Source: Helianthus annuus (Eukaryota; Streptophyta; Magnoliopsida; Asterales; Asteraceae). Taken from it: DNA of 64,000 nucleotides. The notes below the pieces were generated by a model, which did not search any database, was not told where the DNA came from, and was given only the letters and a program-made list of their open reading frames with translations. The stretch spans positions 38,975,226 through 39,039,225 of the forward strand of contig NC_035444.2 in the NCBI RefSeq assembly GCF_002127325.2. The letters are read 5' to 3'. The stretch's first letter is position 1, and each line of letters begins with the position of its first letter. Positions 10,746 through 23,548 of the stretch are shown in pieces. Both the position numbers and the translations under genes were made by a program.

Positions 10746-11818
10746 ATGTTGCTAGTGATGGTTCATTCTTCATGCTACAGGATCTTCAACAGTCTTCACG
10801 TGTCACAGTCAGGATGTGCATCAACAAACTCCCCCTTAAATGTTGCTCATGAATCTTTGATCTTCAAGGCTTCGAATCCTCATGATGTTAATGAGTGGTC
10901 AGCTATAACTTGATTATCTTTATCCACTGATTGCATCCATGTTGTGTCATCACTCTAAGTTTTTCATCTGACACGCTCTCTTTGCCTTTAGCTGGTTCGA
11001 ATGCCATATCTACACACACAACAGAGCTAAACACGTAATGAGAACAACCGCTAGGATTTTAACCAATCCAAGAGAATTTTCAAATGAAAACCTCACTAAG
11101 AGTTGATTTTAAACAATATTTAAAGGACGACACACATGAGACCACTCTCATTCAACTACCAACCGACAGCACTTTGAAAGTTTTAAAATTGTTCAATTTT
11201 AGATCTTTAACTTTCAAAACTTGTCTACTTCGACCATTATGAAGATGCAATTGTTTTCCGGCTTTCAATCAGGTTTTAGGTGGGATAGATTCAAGTTCCA
11301 ACAACAATCAATCAAAAATAAGATAAAAGTAAAATCTTTTTGGTATTTTTCATTTTTCAAATGTAAAGATGGAAAACAATAGATAAATATTTACAGACAT
11401 TCTTTTTGCGAGTTTCGAGGGTAAGAGAATCATATCAGTGTATGGTCATGCCAAAACACACTTGTTGTTCAATTAGTTAACATTTAGATAAGCCTCCTAT
11501 AACGATTATCGGTATTGTTTTCCACTTAAACTTGACAATCAGATGTAACTATATGACTTGGGGATACGTTAAGGTATGAGTCATACTTACCAACCTGTCT
11601 TCATCCACTCACGACACATTCCCGTATCAAGGTATGCACGAGAGTTCATACTGGTGAGTATACCATTTATCATCTGTTTTAACGTATATGATGTGAGATA
11701 CTCACTTATTTGAGGATGAATACAAGTCCTATGTGATAAAATCACTTATTAATGAGGAACTTGATATTCGGATGCATGCAGGGCACGGGAGCAAGTCTGT
11801 GAATAGGTTAGTACCAAC
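10746..11818 (-). other. Copia 3' internal noncoding region
   Basis: No coding similarity seen. It contains a second copy of the LTR-end/polypurine junction (gcatcaacaaactccccctt at 10819-10836). Confidence 0.45.
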
Positions 11819-12884
11819 GTACCTGTCACACCCCGATTTCCACGTGTCTCACCGGTGGGCCCGGTGGGGGATTACCGTGACGTAGTTGGCAACATTATAG
11901 TCAAACCACACAATATAAGAATGCACAGCGGAAGCATAAAGATAACATATTTCAACTTTAAGTGTAATATCAATGTATCACCATTGTTGAAATAATAATC
12001 CACAGGGGATCAAATAATAATATCAAAAATATTGTTCAACAGACTTCAGACATCTTAAGCTTGCGAGACTTCTAATGATGCTAAGGAGAAATCCCAGCCA
12101 ATTACGCCTAGTACCTGCATTTAGTCTTTTTGGGGAAAATACGTCAGTTTACACTGGTAAATACATTCAACTAACACTTTTGTAAAATGTTTGATAAAAT
12201 TGGTTTAAATGCTCAAGGCACAAACTCTTTATAACTTGGGATAATTTATAATCAAATCTTGTAAAGAATTACATGTTACTATGCGTTTGGTCGCCCGAGT
12301 CGTATCGGGTTAAAGTTTAATAGACACACCACATAGTATAAAACCGTGGCGGGTAACCAACGGCTACACTTTTATAGTTATAGACATAATGCCGGGTGTA
12401 CGCCTACACCGGGATGTCGAGGTCGTGGCCATTCATAAATGCTGCCAAGGATATCCGGGACATGGTCATTAAGCCCCCAAAGGCTTACAAAACAGTTTTT
12501 TAAACGGGTCACATTGATAATACCCAACTACTAATGAGTTGGGGTCAATTGCCCGACCAAGCGGTATTTTAGATACCGTAACCCAAGCCCGTATAACGGA
12601 AAATAAGTTAAAGTATTTACCTTTGCAAGTAAAATCCTTAATTGAGTAAATCACAGATAGCTTTTACTGGTCTCCTATTCTGGAACGAAGGTTTAAAATA
12701 ACCTATTAGAATCCTAATGGGTCTTTATATTTGCCGTAGCTTAGACCGGTCGGTTTCAAAGGATAGTTACGATTTAATCGCGTGAAAGGCGAAAACCGTG
12801 AATGGAGTGTGATTTTGACCCAACAAGTTTGAAGACTTGTTTTATATGGGTATAATAATCATACTCTGGATTTGGGGTCCAAAC

Positions 12885-15800
12885 TGTAACACCTCGAATT
12901 TTTGTGTCCAATGATGTGTTAACACGTGTCATTTGTTTACACGTGGCATCTATAATAAATAAAGGACTAATTTTGACAAACCTTGAAAGTATATAAATTC
13001 GAGGGTTATAAATGTCAACAAGGGTAAATATACTGTATAGTATCCCTAAATAATGCTTAAACCTTCAAACGAATAAATTATAGATCGTACAAAAACAAAA
13101 CGCGGAAGAAAGTGAGAGATTACAAACTACGGGGGTTAACTGTGTCAACATGTTTAATAATACCTCTGAGTGACCCTTTAACATTCCAAAGACTTTGTAA
13201 CGGTATTATACCCTCACTAAAATAATATATATGAATTTCGCGAAGTTTCGATATGAAACGAGAAAGTTACGATCGAATTCGTAGAAGAAGGGTTAAAAGC
13301 GTCAACAGTGAAAGTTAAGGCTTTCCAATATAATTAATAAATAAACCGGGGACTTAATAATGCGGGTAAATAACACGAGGCCCCTATCGGTAAATAACCG
13401 AGGGCCAAACCGCAAAGTTACCCCTTCAAAACCGAAAGGTCAGGTAAATCATTACGAAAGATTTCGTTATTAATGGCCAGATTCTGCAATCATAACAAAA
13501 GATTTAAAAATTCTGAAATCTTAACCTCTCGCGACCCGCGTGAAGGTTACGGTTAAGTTAAGGCGGGCCGCGAGCCTCCTAAATAACACGCCTGATTTAT
13601 TAAACTCAGGCGACCCGCATTATAGTGCATGGGAACTTCCATGCGGGCCGCATTAGACGCCCAGATGCAGAATTATTGTAGTTACTTGCCTTTTGAAGCA
13701 TTTGAACGATCATGAGCCAATAAATGAGGCATGGGCACCCTACATTTGACCCATACACCTTAGGGGACATATGCCCATCATCCATGATCAGTATAGGCTG
13801 AGTTGTGATGATCTTGGACCTTAACATTGGCTATAAATAGCAAGGTTGTAAACATAAGTTCACCACACTCAAAACTCACTATCTGATCATTCTAAGAAGC
13901 TCCAAGCATTCTTCTCTGCTCCATATTCAAGTACTAACTTCTGTAAGTTACCTTGATCATCCATAGTTCAGTTTATGCTTAGTATTTAGCTAAAAACCAA
14001 ACCGTCGTAAAAACGGTTTGACTTTAAATTATGTCCATAATGGTTCTGTCTTATGACGAATCAAAAGTGGTTATAAGTTGGTATCAATGAAGGTAATAAA
14101 CCCCTAAAAGGGTTCCCTCTGATCACCACTCTAACTATGTCAAATGTCGAGTCAAACGTGCGGTTAAAAAGTCAACAGAAAGCTATTTTAGCGATTTATG
14201 CATAATCTGTAATGTATATGTTATGGAACCTGTTTTGACAATCATAAAACATGATGATAAGTATATAAACCTATTTGCGCTCGTTTGAATCGATCATTTG
14301 CTATATTGAACCGGTTCGGAGCCGAAAGTCGCAAAAGTTTGACTTTTGCTTTGACTTCAGTTCTGACCCGTTTTAGTGAGGTATAAATATACCTTAGGAC
14401 TCTCTTAGGACCAGGTCACATGTTGGTATAGACCTCTGTGGTCGGGTCATGAGTTATCCAAGTCTTTTGCGCAATTCCGTCTTTCGCCTAAAAGTTGACC
14501 GTAACGGCCTTTTAAAATTAAAACGAGTATTTCGGACACGTGAACGGACCAAAACCTTGCTTATTAAATTATAAGCATGTCCCTAAAGTTTCACGTCAAT
14601 CCGAGGCCTAGAATGAGAGTTATGCTAAAAGGCGCACTTTTAAGAAAGTTTTGTAATTAACGGCGCAATTAGCATAACGCCCATCTAACCCAAGTTTTCG
14701 TCACCAAAACTTTTACCCACTGTGGTAAAATAATATTTTGGGAATTTTAAAGATTTTTAATAATTTTAACCTTGCTCATAACCTGCGGTTATGGCTACGG
14801 TTCGGTAAATACCGAATATGCCCTTTTTGGCCAAAACGGGAGTTCTACAAGGTCTTTTGACCCGATTCCGGTTGCCACTGGTTTTAAATAATAAATAAAG
14901 TATTTTAAGCTTTATAAGCTGTTCGGGAAACTCAGATTTCCTGTAGAACTCGAAAAGCCTTTTTAAAGTCTTTAAAATGACCAAAAAGCCCCTACGGGGC
15001 ATAGTATTAACTTAAACTCGTTACGGGCGTCACGGAAGGTATCCTACTGATACCACAACACATTTAAGGCGCATTGACTTAGGAAATAAGCGTACGACTC
15101 TCATAGTTAACCGTTTCGCCTATTTGCGCACACGGTACGGCTCATGGAACTAGTTTTCGTGCAATAGCCGATACGGGTCAAATTATATTATTTGAACCCC
15201 AAAATCCAGAGTATGAACTATAAACCCATATACAACAAGTCACTGAACTTGTTGGGTCCAAATCATACTCCATTCTCGGTTTTCGCCTTTTCGTGCGAAT
15301 TAACCATATCTATATATATCGGAACCAACCGGTCTAGGCTACGACCATATAACGACCCGTTAGGATTCTAAGAGGTTAATTAAAACCTTCGTTCCAGATT
15401 AGGAGCCCCAGTAAAAGCTATCGGTGGCTTGATCTAAATTAAGGATTAATACTTGCAAAGGTAAATACTTTTGACTTATTTCCCCTATATGGGCTTGGGT
15501 TACGGTATATTAATACCGCTTGATTGAGCATTATATAATTCCATCGCTTAGGTGGTTAATTGATTAAATATGATCGGCTCATTTAAACAGTTTTGTTGCT
15601 TATAAGCCTTTGGGGGGTTTAATGACCGTTGTCCCGGATATCCTTGGCATCATTTTACGAAATGGCCACGACCATCGACATCCCGGTGTAGGCGTACACC
15701 CGGTATAAAGTGTCGACATTAAAATTAAAAGACGTAGCCGTTGGTTTTTATACTACGGTTTTACGCAAACGTGGTGTGTCTATAAATCTTTAACCCGGCA

Positions 15801-16283
15801 CGACCCGGGCTACTGAACGCATAAAAGAACATGTAAAACGTTCACAAGATCATTATGAATTTTCCCAAGTTATAAAAGAGTTTGTGCCTAGTGCATTCAA
15901 ATCAATTTTAATAAACATTTTCAAAATGTGTCAGTTGAATGTATTTACCAGTGTAAACTGACGTATTTTCCCCAAAAAGATTAAGTGCAGGTACCTAAAC
16001 GTAATTGGCTGGTATTAGCTCCCTAGCGTCGGGATAAGCCTCGCAAGCTTGATTGCAGTATCTGATGGAACAATAATTTATGATTATTTACGATCCACTG
16101 TGGATATATCCAACCCCTGTAATACATTTTGATATTACAATCAGAGGTTGAAATTTATATATTTATCTTATGCTTCCGCTGTGCATTATATAATTGTGTG
16201 GTTTGACTATATTTTTGCCAACATCGTCACGGTAATCCCCCACCGGGCCCACCGGTGAGACACGTGGAAATCGGGGTGTGACA
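12885..16283 (+). repeat. Element A 5' LTR
   Basis: Starts tgtaacacctcg and ends gggtgtgaca. Near 13533-13650 two hairpins are formed by gcgacccgc and gcgggccgc arms, upstream of a TATA box at 13832. Short ORFs inside (13606-13827 and 14766-15002, minus) recur identically or nearly so in the other LTR and are not genes. Confidence 0.95.
13831..13840 (+). promoter_or_regulatory. TATA box of element A 5' LTR
   Basis: ctataaatag followed about 30 bp later by a C/A-rich likely start region (ttcaccacactcaaaactca). The transcription start is inferred, not shown. Confidence 0.65.
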
Positions 16284-16286
16284 GGT

Positions 16287-16299
16287 TGGTATCAGAGCC
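16287..16299 (+). promoter_or_regulatory. Element A primer binding site, initiator tRNA-Met
   Basis: tggtatcagagcc, three bases after the 5' LTR. It matches the canonical initiator-Met primer site of plant gypsy chromoviruses. Confidence 0.9.
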
Positions 16300-16425
16300 A
16301 ACATTGAGTGAATTAAACACTATCCTATTGTGTTTAATCTCAGTGACACAATTGCACATACTTGAGTCTAGACAATAACTTAGGACAAATTCGGATTATT
16401 ACTCCTTTTTGTCTTTATTTTCGAT

Positions 16426-17670
16426 TTGATTTTTAATAAGTTTTGGAGCAGGAAAATGCCACCCGTTATATTCCGAGGAAGAGGATGGGGACGAAGAGGC
16501 CGAGGAGAAATCGTGACACATAACGATAACGAGGCTGGAACATCTGGTACAAGACATCCTTCGATGACAAGGAGCAAAGAGCCACAACGACGAAGAGATC
16601 TTTACGAACCCGCGAGGCATTCCACTTCGCACAGCTCAACGCCATCCTACCGGCACTCCTTTGGGCCAGACTCAGAAAATAATCCCAACAACCCACAACC
16701 TTCCTTCATACCTCTACAACGTTCGGTTTCGCACCGGAATTATGACGACCCTACTCCATACTACATAGGTCAGTTTAATCCGGCTGACTACATACAGGAA
16801 CCTTCAGGTTTTGTTCCACTAGGGCCTCAAGACCACTTTTCTGAAGATCCCATGGAGGAAGATGAGGATCCTACTGAACCAGCTCGTGGTACGCCCACGC
16901 ATCCGATAGAAGTTTCTGATGGGTCATCCTTCCATGGAACGCCCTATCAAGGACCTGACAGTTTCCAAGCGATGTTTGACCGACATGAGTGGTACTACAC
17001 GCCATCTCGACAGACATCTCAACAACCGAGACATCCACAGGATCCCTCTGAGGATTCACGCTTTGAGGCAGTTACGCCACCACCTCCGCCACCGGCACAA
17101 CCAGTAATACCTGATCCGCCGAGGCGTAGGAGGACAAATGCTCGTATGTCTACACGAGGAGGAAGAGGTATCCACTTCAGCACTCCTCGACATTCTAGTA
17201 GTAGCCACTATCCGCCACTACAAGAAGAAGGACCTTCAAGTCCTATACAGGAGGCGAACTCCGCACCAACTGCACGAAATTCGCCACCATTTGGGTATGA
17301 CCAACCCATACCAGCTTACACAGGTCCAACGGCTTACAATCCGTTCGAACCGTCACAAGCACAATACAACTACGGCTATGAGCGCGACCCATATGTGGTG
17401 TCAGCTAGATATAATGCGTGCTACCCTGACGGAGCACATGGAAACATGGGACCACCGGACTACTCAGCTCATGGGTATCCAATACCTCCCAGACCTCCAG
17501 TTCCGCATCAAGCGCCGCAACCACGTTTTTCTCCTCCTGAACAGGAAGAAATACTCCATCGACTAGATCGTGTGGAGAGAGAGTTCGAGGAAGAGAAGAA
17601 AAGCCACCGAGGATTTCTCAAAGGCTTGGCGAATCTACTAAAGGGCAAAAAGAAGAAACGTGACCACTAG
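16426..17670 (+). CDS. Extra ORF between primer site and gag in element A (414 codons)
   Basis: A sense-strand ORF 127 bp after the primer site. The likelier start is the second ATG at 16456, whose product begins MPPVIFRGRGWGRRGRG, giving 404 residues. The N-terminus is Arg/Gly-rich (RNA-binding style). The centre is Pro/Tyr/Ser/Gln-rich and probably disordered, with a PPPPPP run and RRRRTNAR. The C-terminus (from about EEILHRLDRVEREFEEEKK) looks like a short coiled coil, then a basic tail (LLKGKKKKRDH). No enzyme, zinc knuckle or envelope-like signal or membrane segment is visible. It is much longer than the neighbouring shadow ORFs and intact in a young element, so probably expressed. Function unknown; I vaguely recall similar hypothetical proteins in composites. 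Confidence 0.7.
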   Translation: MIFNKFWSRKMPPVIFRGRGWGRRGRGEIVTHNDNEAGTSGTRHPSMTRSKEPQRRRDLYEPARHSTSHSSTPSYRHSFGPDSENNPNNPQPSFIPLQRSVSHRNYDDPTPYYIGQFNPADYIQEPSGFVPLGPQDHFSEDPMEEDEDPTEPARGTPTHPIEVSDGSSFHGTPYQGPDSFQAMFDRHEWYYTPSRQTSQQPRHPQDPSEDSRFEAVTPPPPPPAQPVIPDPPRRRRTNARMSTRGGRGIHFSTPRHSSSSHYPPLQEEGPSSPIQEANSAPTARNSPPFGYDQPIPAYTGPTAYNPFEPSQAQYNYGYERDPYVVSARYNACYPDGAHGNMGPPDYSAHGYPIPPRPPVPHQAPQPRFSPPEQEEILHRLDRVEREFEEEKKSHRGFLKGLANLLKGKKKKRDH

Positions 17671-18220
17671 TCCTTAATAGTAGTACTACTGTAATTTCTA
17701 CTTTGAAATAAGTCCCTGCGTGGACAACTTATCGTATTTCAGTCCCTACGTGGACTTATCTTTAGTCCTTGCATGGACACCTATCTTGTACTAGTCCCTG
17801 CGTGGACTTGTCGCTTATTTTAAAACCTCTATGGAGGTATGTACTATTTGAAAGACCCGTTTAGGGCAATATGTAATTGTATTTGAGATTTTGGAATGTA
17901 TGTTATGAGTTTTGTTTTAATATATAAAAAAAAAAAATCAAAACCATTCCTTTTGTATTGATCTGCCTAAATAAAGAATCTTAAAAGGTGAAACCTAGCT
18001 TGGGGTCTTTTAAGATCTAGTCAAGATGGTACGACCTAACTGAAAAGATTCTGATTCCCTGTTAACCTCTGTACGCATGTTAACACTCATGGCAGATGTG
18101 ATTCATTATAATCACGCACGTCATTCTTATACAATAATCCTTTAAGGATTTCAAAACCCAACTAAATGATTTATAAATCATGGGTTAAATCACCAATAAA
18201 GGTGACCAAAATTATAAAGA
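17671..18220 (+). other. Element A spacer between extra ORF and tandem array
   Basis: Begins with about four copies of agtccctgcgtggac-type sequence (17710-17810). The rest is A/T-rich and noncoding. Confidence 0.5.
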
Positions 18221-18640
18221 CATCCATTAGTGATGCAATGCCTACGGGCCAGTATTATAAAGACATCCATTAGTGATGCAATGCCTACGGGCCAGTATTA
18301 CAAAGACATCCATTAGTGATGCAATGCCTACGGGCCAGTATTATAAAGACATCCATTAGTGATGCAATGACTACGGGCCAGTATTACAAAGACATCCATT
18401 AGTGATGCATTGCCTACGGGCCAACATATTAAAACATCCATTAGTGATGTAGTGCCTACGGGCCAATATTCTTAAAACATCCATTAGTGATGTAGTGCCT
18501 ACGGGCCAATATTATTAAAACATCCATTAGTGATGTAGTGCCTACGGGCCAGTATTATAAAAACATCCGTTTGAGATGTAGTGCCTACGGGCCAACCATA
18601 CTAAAACATCCATTTGAGGTGTAGTGCCTATGGGCCGTAA
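18221..18640 (+). repeat. Tandem array, 43-bp unit, ten copies
   Basis: Units start at 18221, 18264, 18307, 18350, 18393, 18435, 18478, 18521, 18564 and 18607, each beginning catccattagtgatg or a variant and containing gcctacgggcca. Spacing is 43 bp, once 42. Later units diverge most. The units abut with no spacers, so this is a minisatellite and not a CRISPR. Confidence 0.95.
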
Positions 18641-18965
18641 TAATTGTCTTATAACGACAAAAGGCAGTGGTAGTCTATGACTCTCTGTCAGGGAGAGATA
18701 AAAAGAACTACGGTTCAACTCTCTATGCCTTTGATTCTATGAAATCTCGGCTAATATTATAAAACATCATCATGATTAGGCTTTATGCCGCCAATATTAT
18801 CTATATAGCTGCAATAGGATATATTCAGATCCTAATATATAATGAATTAATAAGTTAACCAAATATGGTCTCTGTACCATGGTTGACAAATTGTCATAAA
18901 AGACAATTATATAATAATCTCCTAAATTAAAATTTTGTTATCTTCTGTAACAGATTCAAGTTACA
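18641..18965 (+). other. Element A gag leader
   Basis: A/T-rich leader between the tandem array and the gag start; no ORF supported. Confidence 0.4.
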
Positions 18966-21900
18966 ATGGCGGATCCCAATGGAGAGAACAGCCACACAAA
19001 CGAAGATGACTATGACAATGCGTCAGTGCATTTGACAGGCGCACAACTAAAGGCTCTGATTGACAATGCTGTTCAGGCAGCTATTGATCGTCAACATACT
19101 GAGTCTCAAGGCAGAACTGTGTCAAAACCACCCTCAAAACCAAAGACACACTCCAAACCACCCTCTGAACCCAAGAAAGATGACGACAAACACTCGTCTA
19201 CTGAGCACAGCGTTCATCGCGATAGAGAATATACTGATGCGTCGAGTGCTAAGGGTTGCACCTACAAATACTTTGTATCATGTAAACCCCATGAATTTAC
19301 AGGGGAGAAAGGTGCGGTTGACTGTATCACCTGGCTAGACGAGATGGACACGATAGTGGACATCAGCGGGTGTGCTGAGAGGGACGTGGTTAAGTTTGTG
19401 TCCCAGTCATTCAAGGGCGAGGCCCTGGCGTGGTGGAGAGCTCTGGTGCAGGCTTCAGGTAAGTCTGCCTTATACAAAATGTCATGGGGGGAGTTTATTG
19501 CCCTCATAAAAGAAAACTACTGCCCTCAGCACGAGGTTGAGAAGATTGAGGCAGATTTTGTCTCACTAGTGATGACAAACCTGGATTGTCAAGCATACCT
19601 GACAAGTTTTAACACTATGTCACGCCTGGTGCCATATCTTGTGACACCAGAACCTAGAAGGATTGCCCGTTTCATTGGGGGCTTAGAACCGGTGATTAAG
19701 GCCAGTATGAAGGCCTCTAGGCCGACGACCTTCAGGTCAGTTACTGACCTCTCCTTGTCTCTTACACTTGATGCTGTCCGTCTGAGGGCACAAAGGAGCA
19801 AGGAGGCTGAAAAGCGAAAACGTGAGGATGATACCTCACGAAAGTCTGGGAAAAAGCACCGTGGAAACGGTGAGGGCAAGAGAGGGTCGGAGGCAAAGAA
19901 GGAGGGGCAAGCTGATGGAAGACCTCACTGCAAGGTCTGCAAGAAACCTCACTCAGGGAAGTGTAGGTTTGCGTCTGGTTCACAGTCGCAACAAAAGACT
20001 CCATCCTGTGGGCTATGCAAGTCCAAGGATCATAAGACAGTGGAGTGCAAAAAGATAAAGGATGCAACCTGCTATAATTGTAATGAAAAGGGGCATATAA
20101 AGAGTAATTGCCCGAAGTATGCCAAGAAGGCAGAGGAGACTAAGAAATCAAATGCGAGAATTTTCCGCTTGGATGCAAAGGAAGCGGTTAAGGACGACAA
20201 TGTGCTTACAGGTACTTTTCTCGTAAATAATATATTTGCAAGAGTACTATTCGATTCTGGCGCGGATAAGTCCTTTGTAGACCAGAAATTTTGCCAACTA
20301 CTAAATATGCCAATCAAAACCCTTGACGGGAAATACGAAGTAGAGTTAGCAGACGGCACGATAGAAACCGTCTCTACTGTTCTAGAAGGATGTGAAATAT
20401 CCATTAGGAACCATTCTTTTCCTTTATCTCTACTTCCTTTCAAACTGGCGGGTTTTGACATTGTGCTAGGCATGGACTGGTTATCTCGTAATCAGGCCCA
20501 AATCATCTGCGGCAAGAGGCAGATAGTTTTAAAGACTCCGAGTGGTGAATCTCTTACCATTCGAGGGGATACGCAGTTCGGATTGCCCGAAGACGTATCT
20601 ATGCTGAAAGCTTCAAGGTGTTTGAACAGAGGCTGTGTAATTTACATGGCTCAGGTGATAATTGAAGAACCAAAGCCGAAGATCGAGGATCTTCCAGTCA
20701 TTTCTGAATACCCCGAGGTTTTTCCTGAAGAACTACCTGGTTTGCCACCAGATAGACAAGTGGAGTTCAGAATTGACATCATTCCTGGAGCAGCTCCGAT
20801 AGCAAGAGCACCTTACAGATTAGCGCCAACGGAAATGAAAGAACTGAGGACCCAGTTGGATGAACTGCTGGCGAAAGGTTTTATCAGACCTAGTTCATCT
20901 CCCTGGGGAGCTCCTGTCCTATTTGTAAAGAAGAAGGACGGATCGATGCGGTTGTGCATCGACTATCGAGAACTAAATAAAGTTACCATAAAGAATAGAT
21001 ATCCTTTACCAAGGATCGATGATCTGTTCGACCAGCTGCAAGGAGCAAGCTACTTCTCCAAGATCGACTTAAGGTCGGGTTATCATCAACTAAGGGTCAG
21101 AGATGAAGATGTACACAAGACTGCATTTAGGACTCGCTATGGTCATTACGAGTTCCTAGTGATGCCTTTTGGGCTCACAAATGCACCGGCTGCGTTCATG
21201 GATCTCATGAATCGCGTGTGCAAGCCGTATTTAGATAAATTCGTCATAGTCTTCATAGACGATATCCTGATCTATTCTAAAAGCCAAGATGACCACGAGA
21301 AGCATCTCCGTTGCATTCTCGAATTACTACAGCGTGAGAAACTCTACGCCAAATTATCGAAATGTGAATTCTGGTTACGAGAGGTCCAGTTTTTAGGACA
21401 CGTTGTGAGTGAGCGTGGTATCCAAGTGGATCCCGCTAAGGTAGAGGCAGTCATGAACTGGCAAGAGCCAAAGACGCCTACCGAGATTCGTAGTTTCCTG
21501 GGATTAGCAGGATACTACCGGAGATTTATTGAAAATTTTTCGAGGATTGCTGCGCCCTTGACTTCCTTGACCAAGAAGAAAGAAAAGTATATTTGGGGCC
21601 CGAAGCAGCAAGAGTCCTTCGAAATACTGAAGCAGAAACTAAGCAACGCACCCGTGTTGACCTTACCTGAGGGTACAGATGAATTCGTGGTTTACTGCGA
21701 TGCATCACATACGGGCATGGGGTGTGTGCTTATGCAGAAGGGCAAGGTGATTGCCTATGCTTCAAGGCAATTAAAGGTGCATGAAAAGAATTACACCACC
21801 CATGATTTGGAGTTGGGTGCCGTTGTATTTGCACTTAAGTTGTGGATGCACTACCTTTATGGTATTAAATTTGTGATTTATTCAGATCACAAAAGCCTTC

Positions 21901-23513
21901 AGCACCTGTTCAACCAGAAAGAGTTGAACATGAGGCAACGCCGCTGGATGGAAACCCTGAATGATTATGACTGTGAAATCAGGTACCATCCCGGCAAGGC
22001 GAATGTAGTCGCCGATGCCTTGAGAAGGAAGGAAAGGGTAAAACCCATTCGAATCAATGCCAAGAGCATTGAGGTTAAGAATAATTTGATAGAAAGGATA
22101 TTAGCTGCGCAGCGTGAGGCTGTGTTGGAAGCTAACTATCCAAATGAAAAGCTGGGAGTAACTGAGGAGCAGTTGACTCTTAGCAAGGATGGAATTCTTA
22201 GACTGAACGGACGTATATGGGTTCCGATATATGGAGGACTACGAGATGTTGTTCTCCAGGAAGCCCATAGTTCCAAATACTCAGTCCATCCTGGTGCTGA
22301 CAAAATGTACCAAGACTTAAAGGCAAATTATTGGTGGATAGGCTTGAAAAAGTCTGTAGCCGCCCATGTAGCAAAGTGCTTGACTTGTGCTCAGGTCAAA
22401 GCCGAACACCAAAAGCCATCTGGCTTGCTACAACAGCCTGAACTTCCCGAGTGGAAGTGGGAATGTGTAACTATGGACTTCATAACCAAGTTACCTAAGA
22501 CCAGGAAAGGAAACGATACAATATGGGTCATAGTCGATAGGCTGACTAAATCAGCTCATTTTCTACCCATCAAGGAGACGTATAGCTCCGATATGTTAGC
22601 CCAACTTTATGTTGATAAGATTGTAGCCTTACACGGCATACCTGTGTCTATTATCTCCGACAGGGATACTAGATACACATCTCACTTCTGGAAAAGTTTC
22701 CAGCAATCTTTGGGCACGCGTTTAAACTTTAGTACGGCTTACCATCCACAGACGGACGGTCAAAGTGAGCGTACTATCCAAACGCTAGAAGACATGCTTC
22801 GTGCATGTGCGATCGATTTAGGTGGTAACTGGGATAAAAACCTACCCCTGATCGAATTCTCCTACAATAATAGCTACCACACCAGCATAAAGGCTGCGCC
22901 TTTTGAGGCATTATATGGTAGGAAATGCAGATCGCCTGTTTGTTGGGCGGAAGTAGGAGAGGTCCAATTATCGGGACCAGAGATTGTTTTCCAGACGACG
23001 GACAAGATTGTCCAGATCCGGGAACGTCTCAAGGCTGCCCGCGATAGGCAGAAGAGCTACGCTGATCCAAAGCGTAAGGATTTTCACTTCGAAGTGGGTG
23101 AAAAGGTATTACTTAAGGTATCACCCTGGAAGGGGGTGATGCGTTTCGGCAAGAAGGGCAAGCTGAGTCCGAGATACATAGGGCCTTTTGAGGTCATTGA
23201 ACGAGTCGGATCAGTTGCCTATAAGTTGAACTTGCCTGAAGAGCTCAATGGAATTCACAATGTGTTCCACATCTGCAATCTCAAAAAGTGCTTCGCCGAC
23301 GAGTCGTTGGTGATTCCACACACAGATGTGCATATAGATGAGAGCTTAAAGTTCATAGAAAAACCGTTGTCAATTGAAGATCGACAGGTGAAGAAGCTTC
23401 GCAGAAAGCACGTACCAATTGTAAAAGTCAAATGGGATGCTCGTAGAGGTCCTGAATATACGTGGGAAGTCGAAGCTACAATGAAAGAAAAATACCCCTA
23501 TTTATTTGAGTAA
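18966..23513 (+). CDS. Element A gag-pol polyprotein, uninterrupted (1515 codons)
   Basis: A single frame encodes all replication proteins. Gag: capsid-type region with WW at 156-157, then Cys clusters CX2CX3HX3C (about 322), CX2CX4HX4C ([14 protein letters not shown]) and [14 protein letters not shown] at 369-382. Protease: [11 protein letters not shown], catalytic Asp430. Reverse transcriptase: about 615-830, FIDD at 763-766 with both Asp present. RNase H: Asp912 in VYCDAS, then the [12 protein letters not shown]lu and SDHKSL Asp. Integrase: HHCC zinc finger from His1101; catalytic Asp1171, Asp1232 and Glu1268 (D-x35-E). A GPF motif is at 1406-1408, then a chromodomain-like tail ending KYPYLFE. 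No stop or frameshift is seen. Gag and pol share one frame, as in many chromoviruses. VVADALRRK has Arg where Ser is usual. Confidence 0.95.
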   Translation: MADPNGENSHTNEDDYDNASVHLTGAQLKALIDNAVQAAIDRQHTESQGRTVSKPPSKPKTHSKPPSEPKKDDDKHSSTEHSVHRDREYTDASSAKGCTYKYFVSCKPHEFTGEKGAVDCITWLDEMDTIVDISGCAERDVVKFVSQSFKGEALAWWRALVQASGKSALYKMSWGEFIALIKENYCPQHEVEKIEADFVSLVMTNLDCQAYLTSFNTMSRLVPYLVTPEPRRIARFIGGLEPVIKASMKASRPTTFRSVTDLSLSLTLDAVRLRAQRSKEAEKRKREDDTSRKSGKKHRGNGEGKRGSEAKKEGQADGRPHCKVCKKPHSGKCRFASGSQSQQKTPSCGLCKSKDHKTVECKKIKDATCYNCNEKGHIKSNCPKYAKKAEETKKSNARIFRLDAKEAVKDDNVLTGTFLVNNIFARVLFDSGADKSFVDQKFCQLLNMPIKTLDGKYEVELADGTIETVSTVLEGCEISIRNHSFPLSLLPFKLAGFDIVLGMDWLSRNQAQIICGKRQIVLKTPSGESLTIRGDTQFGLPEDVSMLKASRCLNRGCVIYMAQVIIEEPKPKIEDLPVISEYPEVFPEELPGLPPDRQVEFRIDIIPGAAPIARAPYRLAPTEMKELRTQLDELLAKGFIRPSSSPWGAPVLFVKKKDGSMRLCIDYRELNKVTIKNRYPLPRIDDLFDQLQGASYFSKIDLRSGYHQLRVRDEDVHKTAFRTRYGHYEFLVMPFGLTNAPAAFMDLMNRVCKPYLDKFVIVFIDDILIYSKSQDDHEKHLRCILELLQREKLYAKLSKCEFWLREVQFLGHVVSERGIQVDPAKVEAVMNWQEPKTPTEIRSFLGLAGYYRRFIENFSRIAAPLTSLTKKKEKYIWGPKQQESFEILKQKLSNAPVLTLPEGTDEFVVYCDASHTGMGCVLMQKGKVIAYASRQLKVHEKNYTTHDLELGAVVFALKLWMHYLYGIKFVIYSDHKSLQHLFNQKELNMRQRRWMETLNDYDCEIRYHPGKANVVADALRRKERVKPIRINAKSIEVKNNLIERILAAQREAVLEANYPNEKLGVTEEQLTLSKDGILRLNGRIWVPIYGGLRDVVLQEAHSSKYSVHPGADKMYQDLKANYWWIGLKKSVAAHVAKCLTCAQVKAEHQKPSGLLQQPELPEWKWECVTMDFITKLPKTRKGNDTIWVIVDRLTKSAHFLPIKETYSSDMLAQLYVDKIVALHGIPVSIISDRDTRYTSHFWKSFQQSLGTRLNFSTAYHPQTDGQSERTIQTLEDMLRACAIDLGGNWDKNLPLIEFSYNNSYHTSIKAAPFEALYGRKCRSPVCWAEVGEVQLSGPEIVFQTTDKIVQIRERLKAARDRQKSYADPKRKDFHFEVGEKVLLKVSPWKGVMRFGKKGKLSPRYIGPFEVIERVGSVAYKLNLPEELNGIHNVFHICNLKKCFADESLVIPHTDVHIDESLKFIEKPLSIEDRQVKKLRRKHVPIVKVKWDARRGPEYTWEVEATMKEKYPYLFE

Positions 23514-23530
23514 ATCTCGGGTCGAGATTT
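23512..23530 (+). promoter_or_regulatory. Palindrome overlapping the gag-pol stop, before the polypurine tract
   Basis: aaatctcgggtcgagattt, an 8-bp-arm hairpin that overlaps the TAA stop. Equivalent palindromes lie at the same place in families B and D. Confidence 0.7.
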
Positions 23531-23532
23531 AT

Positions 23533-23548
23533 TTTAAGGGGGTGAGGA
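23533..23548 (+). promoter_or_regulatory. Element A polypurine tract
   Basis: ttaagggggtgagga, immediately before the 3' LTR start at 23549. Confidence 0.85.

Noticed and set aside
13606..13827. 73-codon minus ORF, repeated at 24270-24491
   Set aside because: Recurs because it lies in both LTRs of element A; no protein-like features, and antisense to the LTR promoter region.
16380..17059. Minus-strand ORFs opposite the element A extra ORF, and plus-frame ORFs at 16919 and 17138
   Set aside because: Shadows in other frames of the 414-codon ORF; low-complexity content gives long alternative frames.
18221..18640. Possible CRISPR array
   Set aside because: Units abut with no unique spacers, inside a plant retrotransposon; it is a minisatellite.
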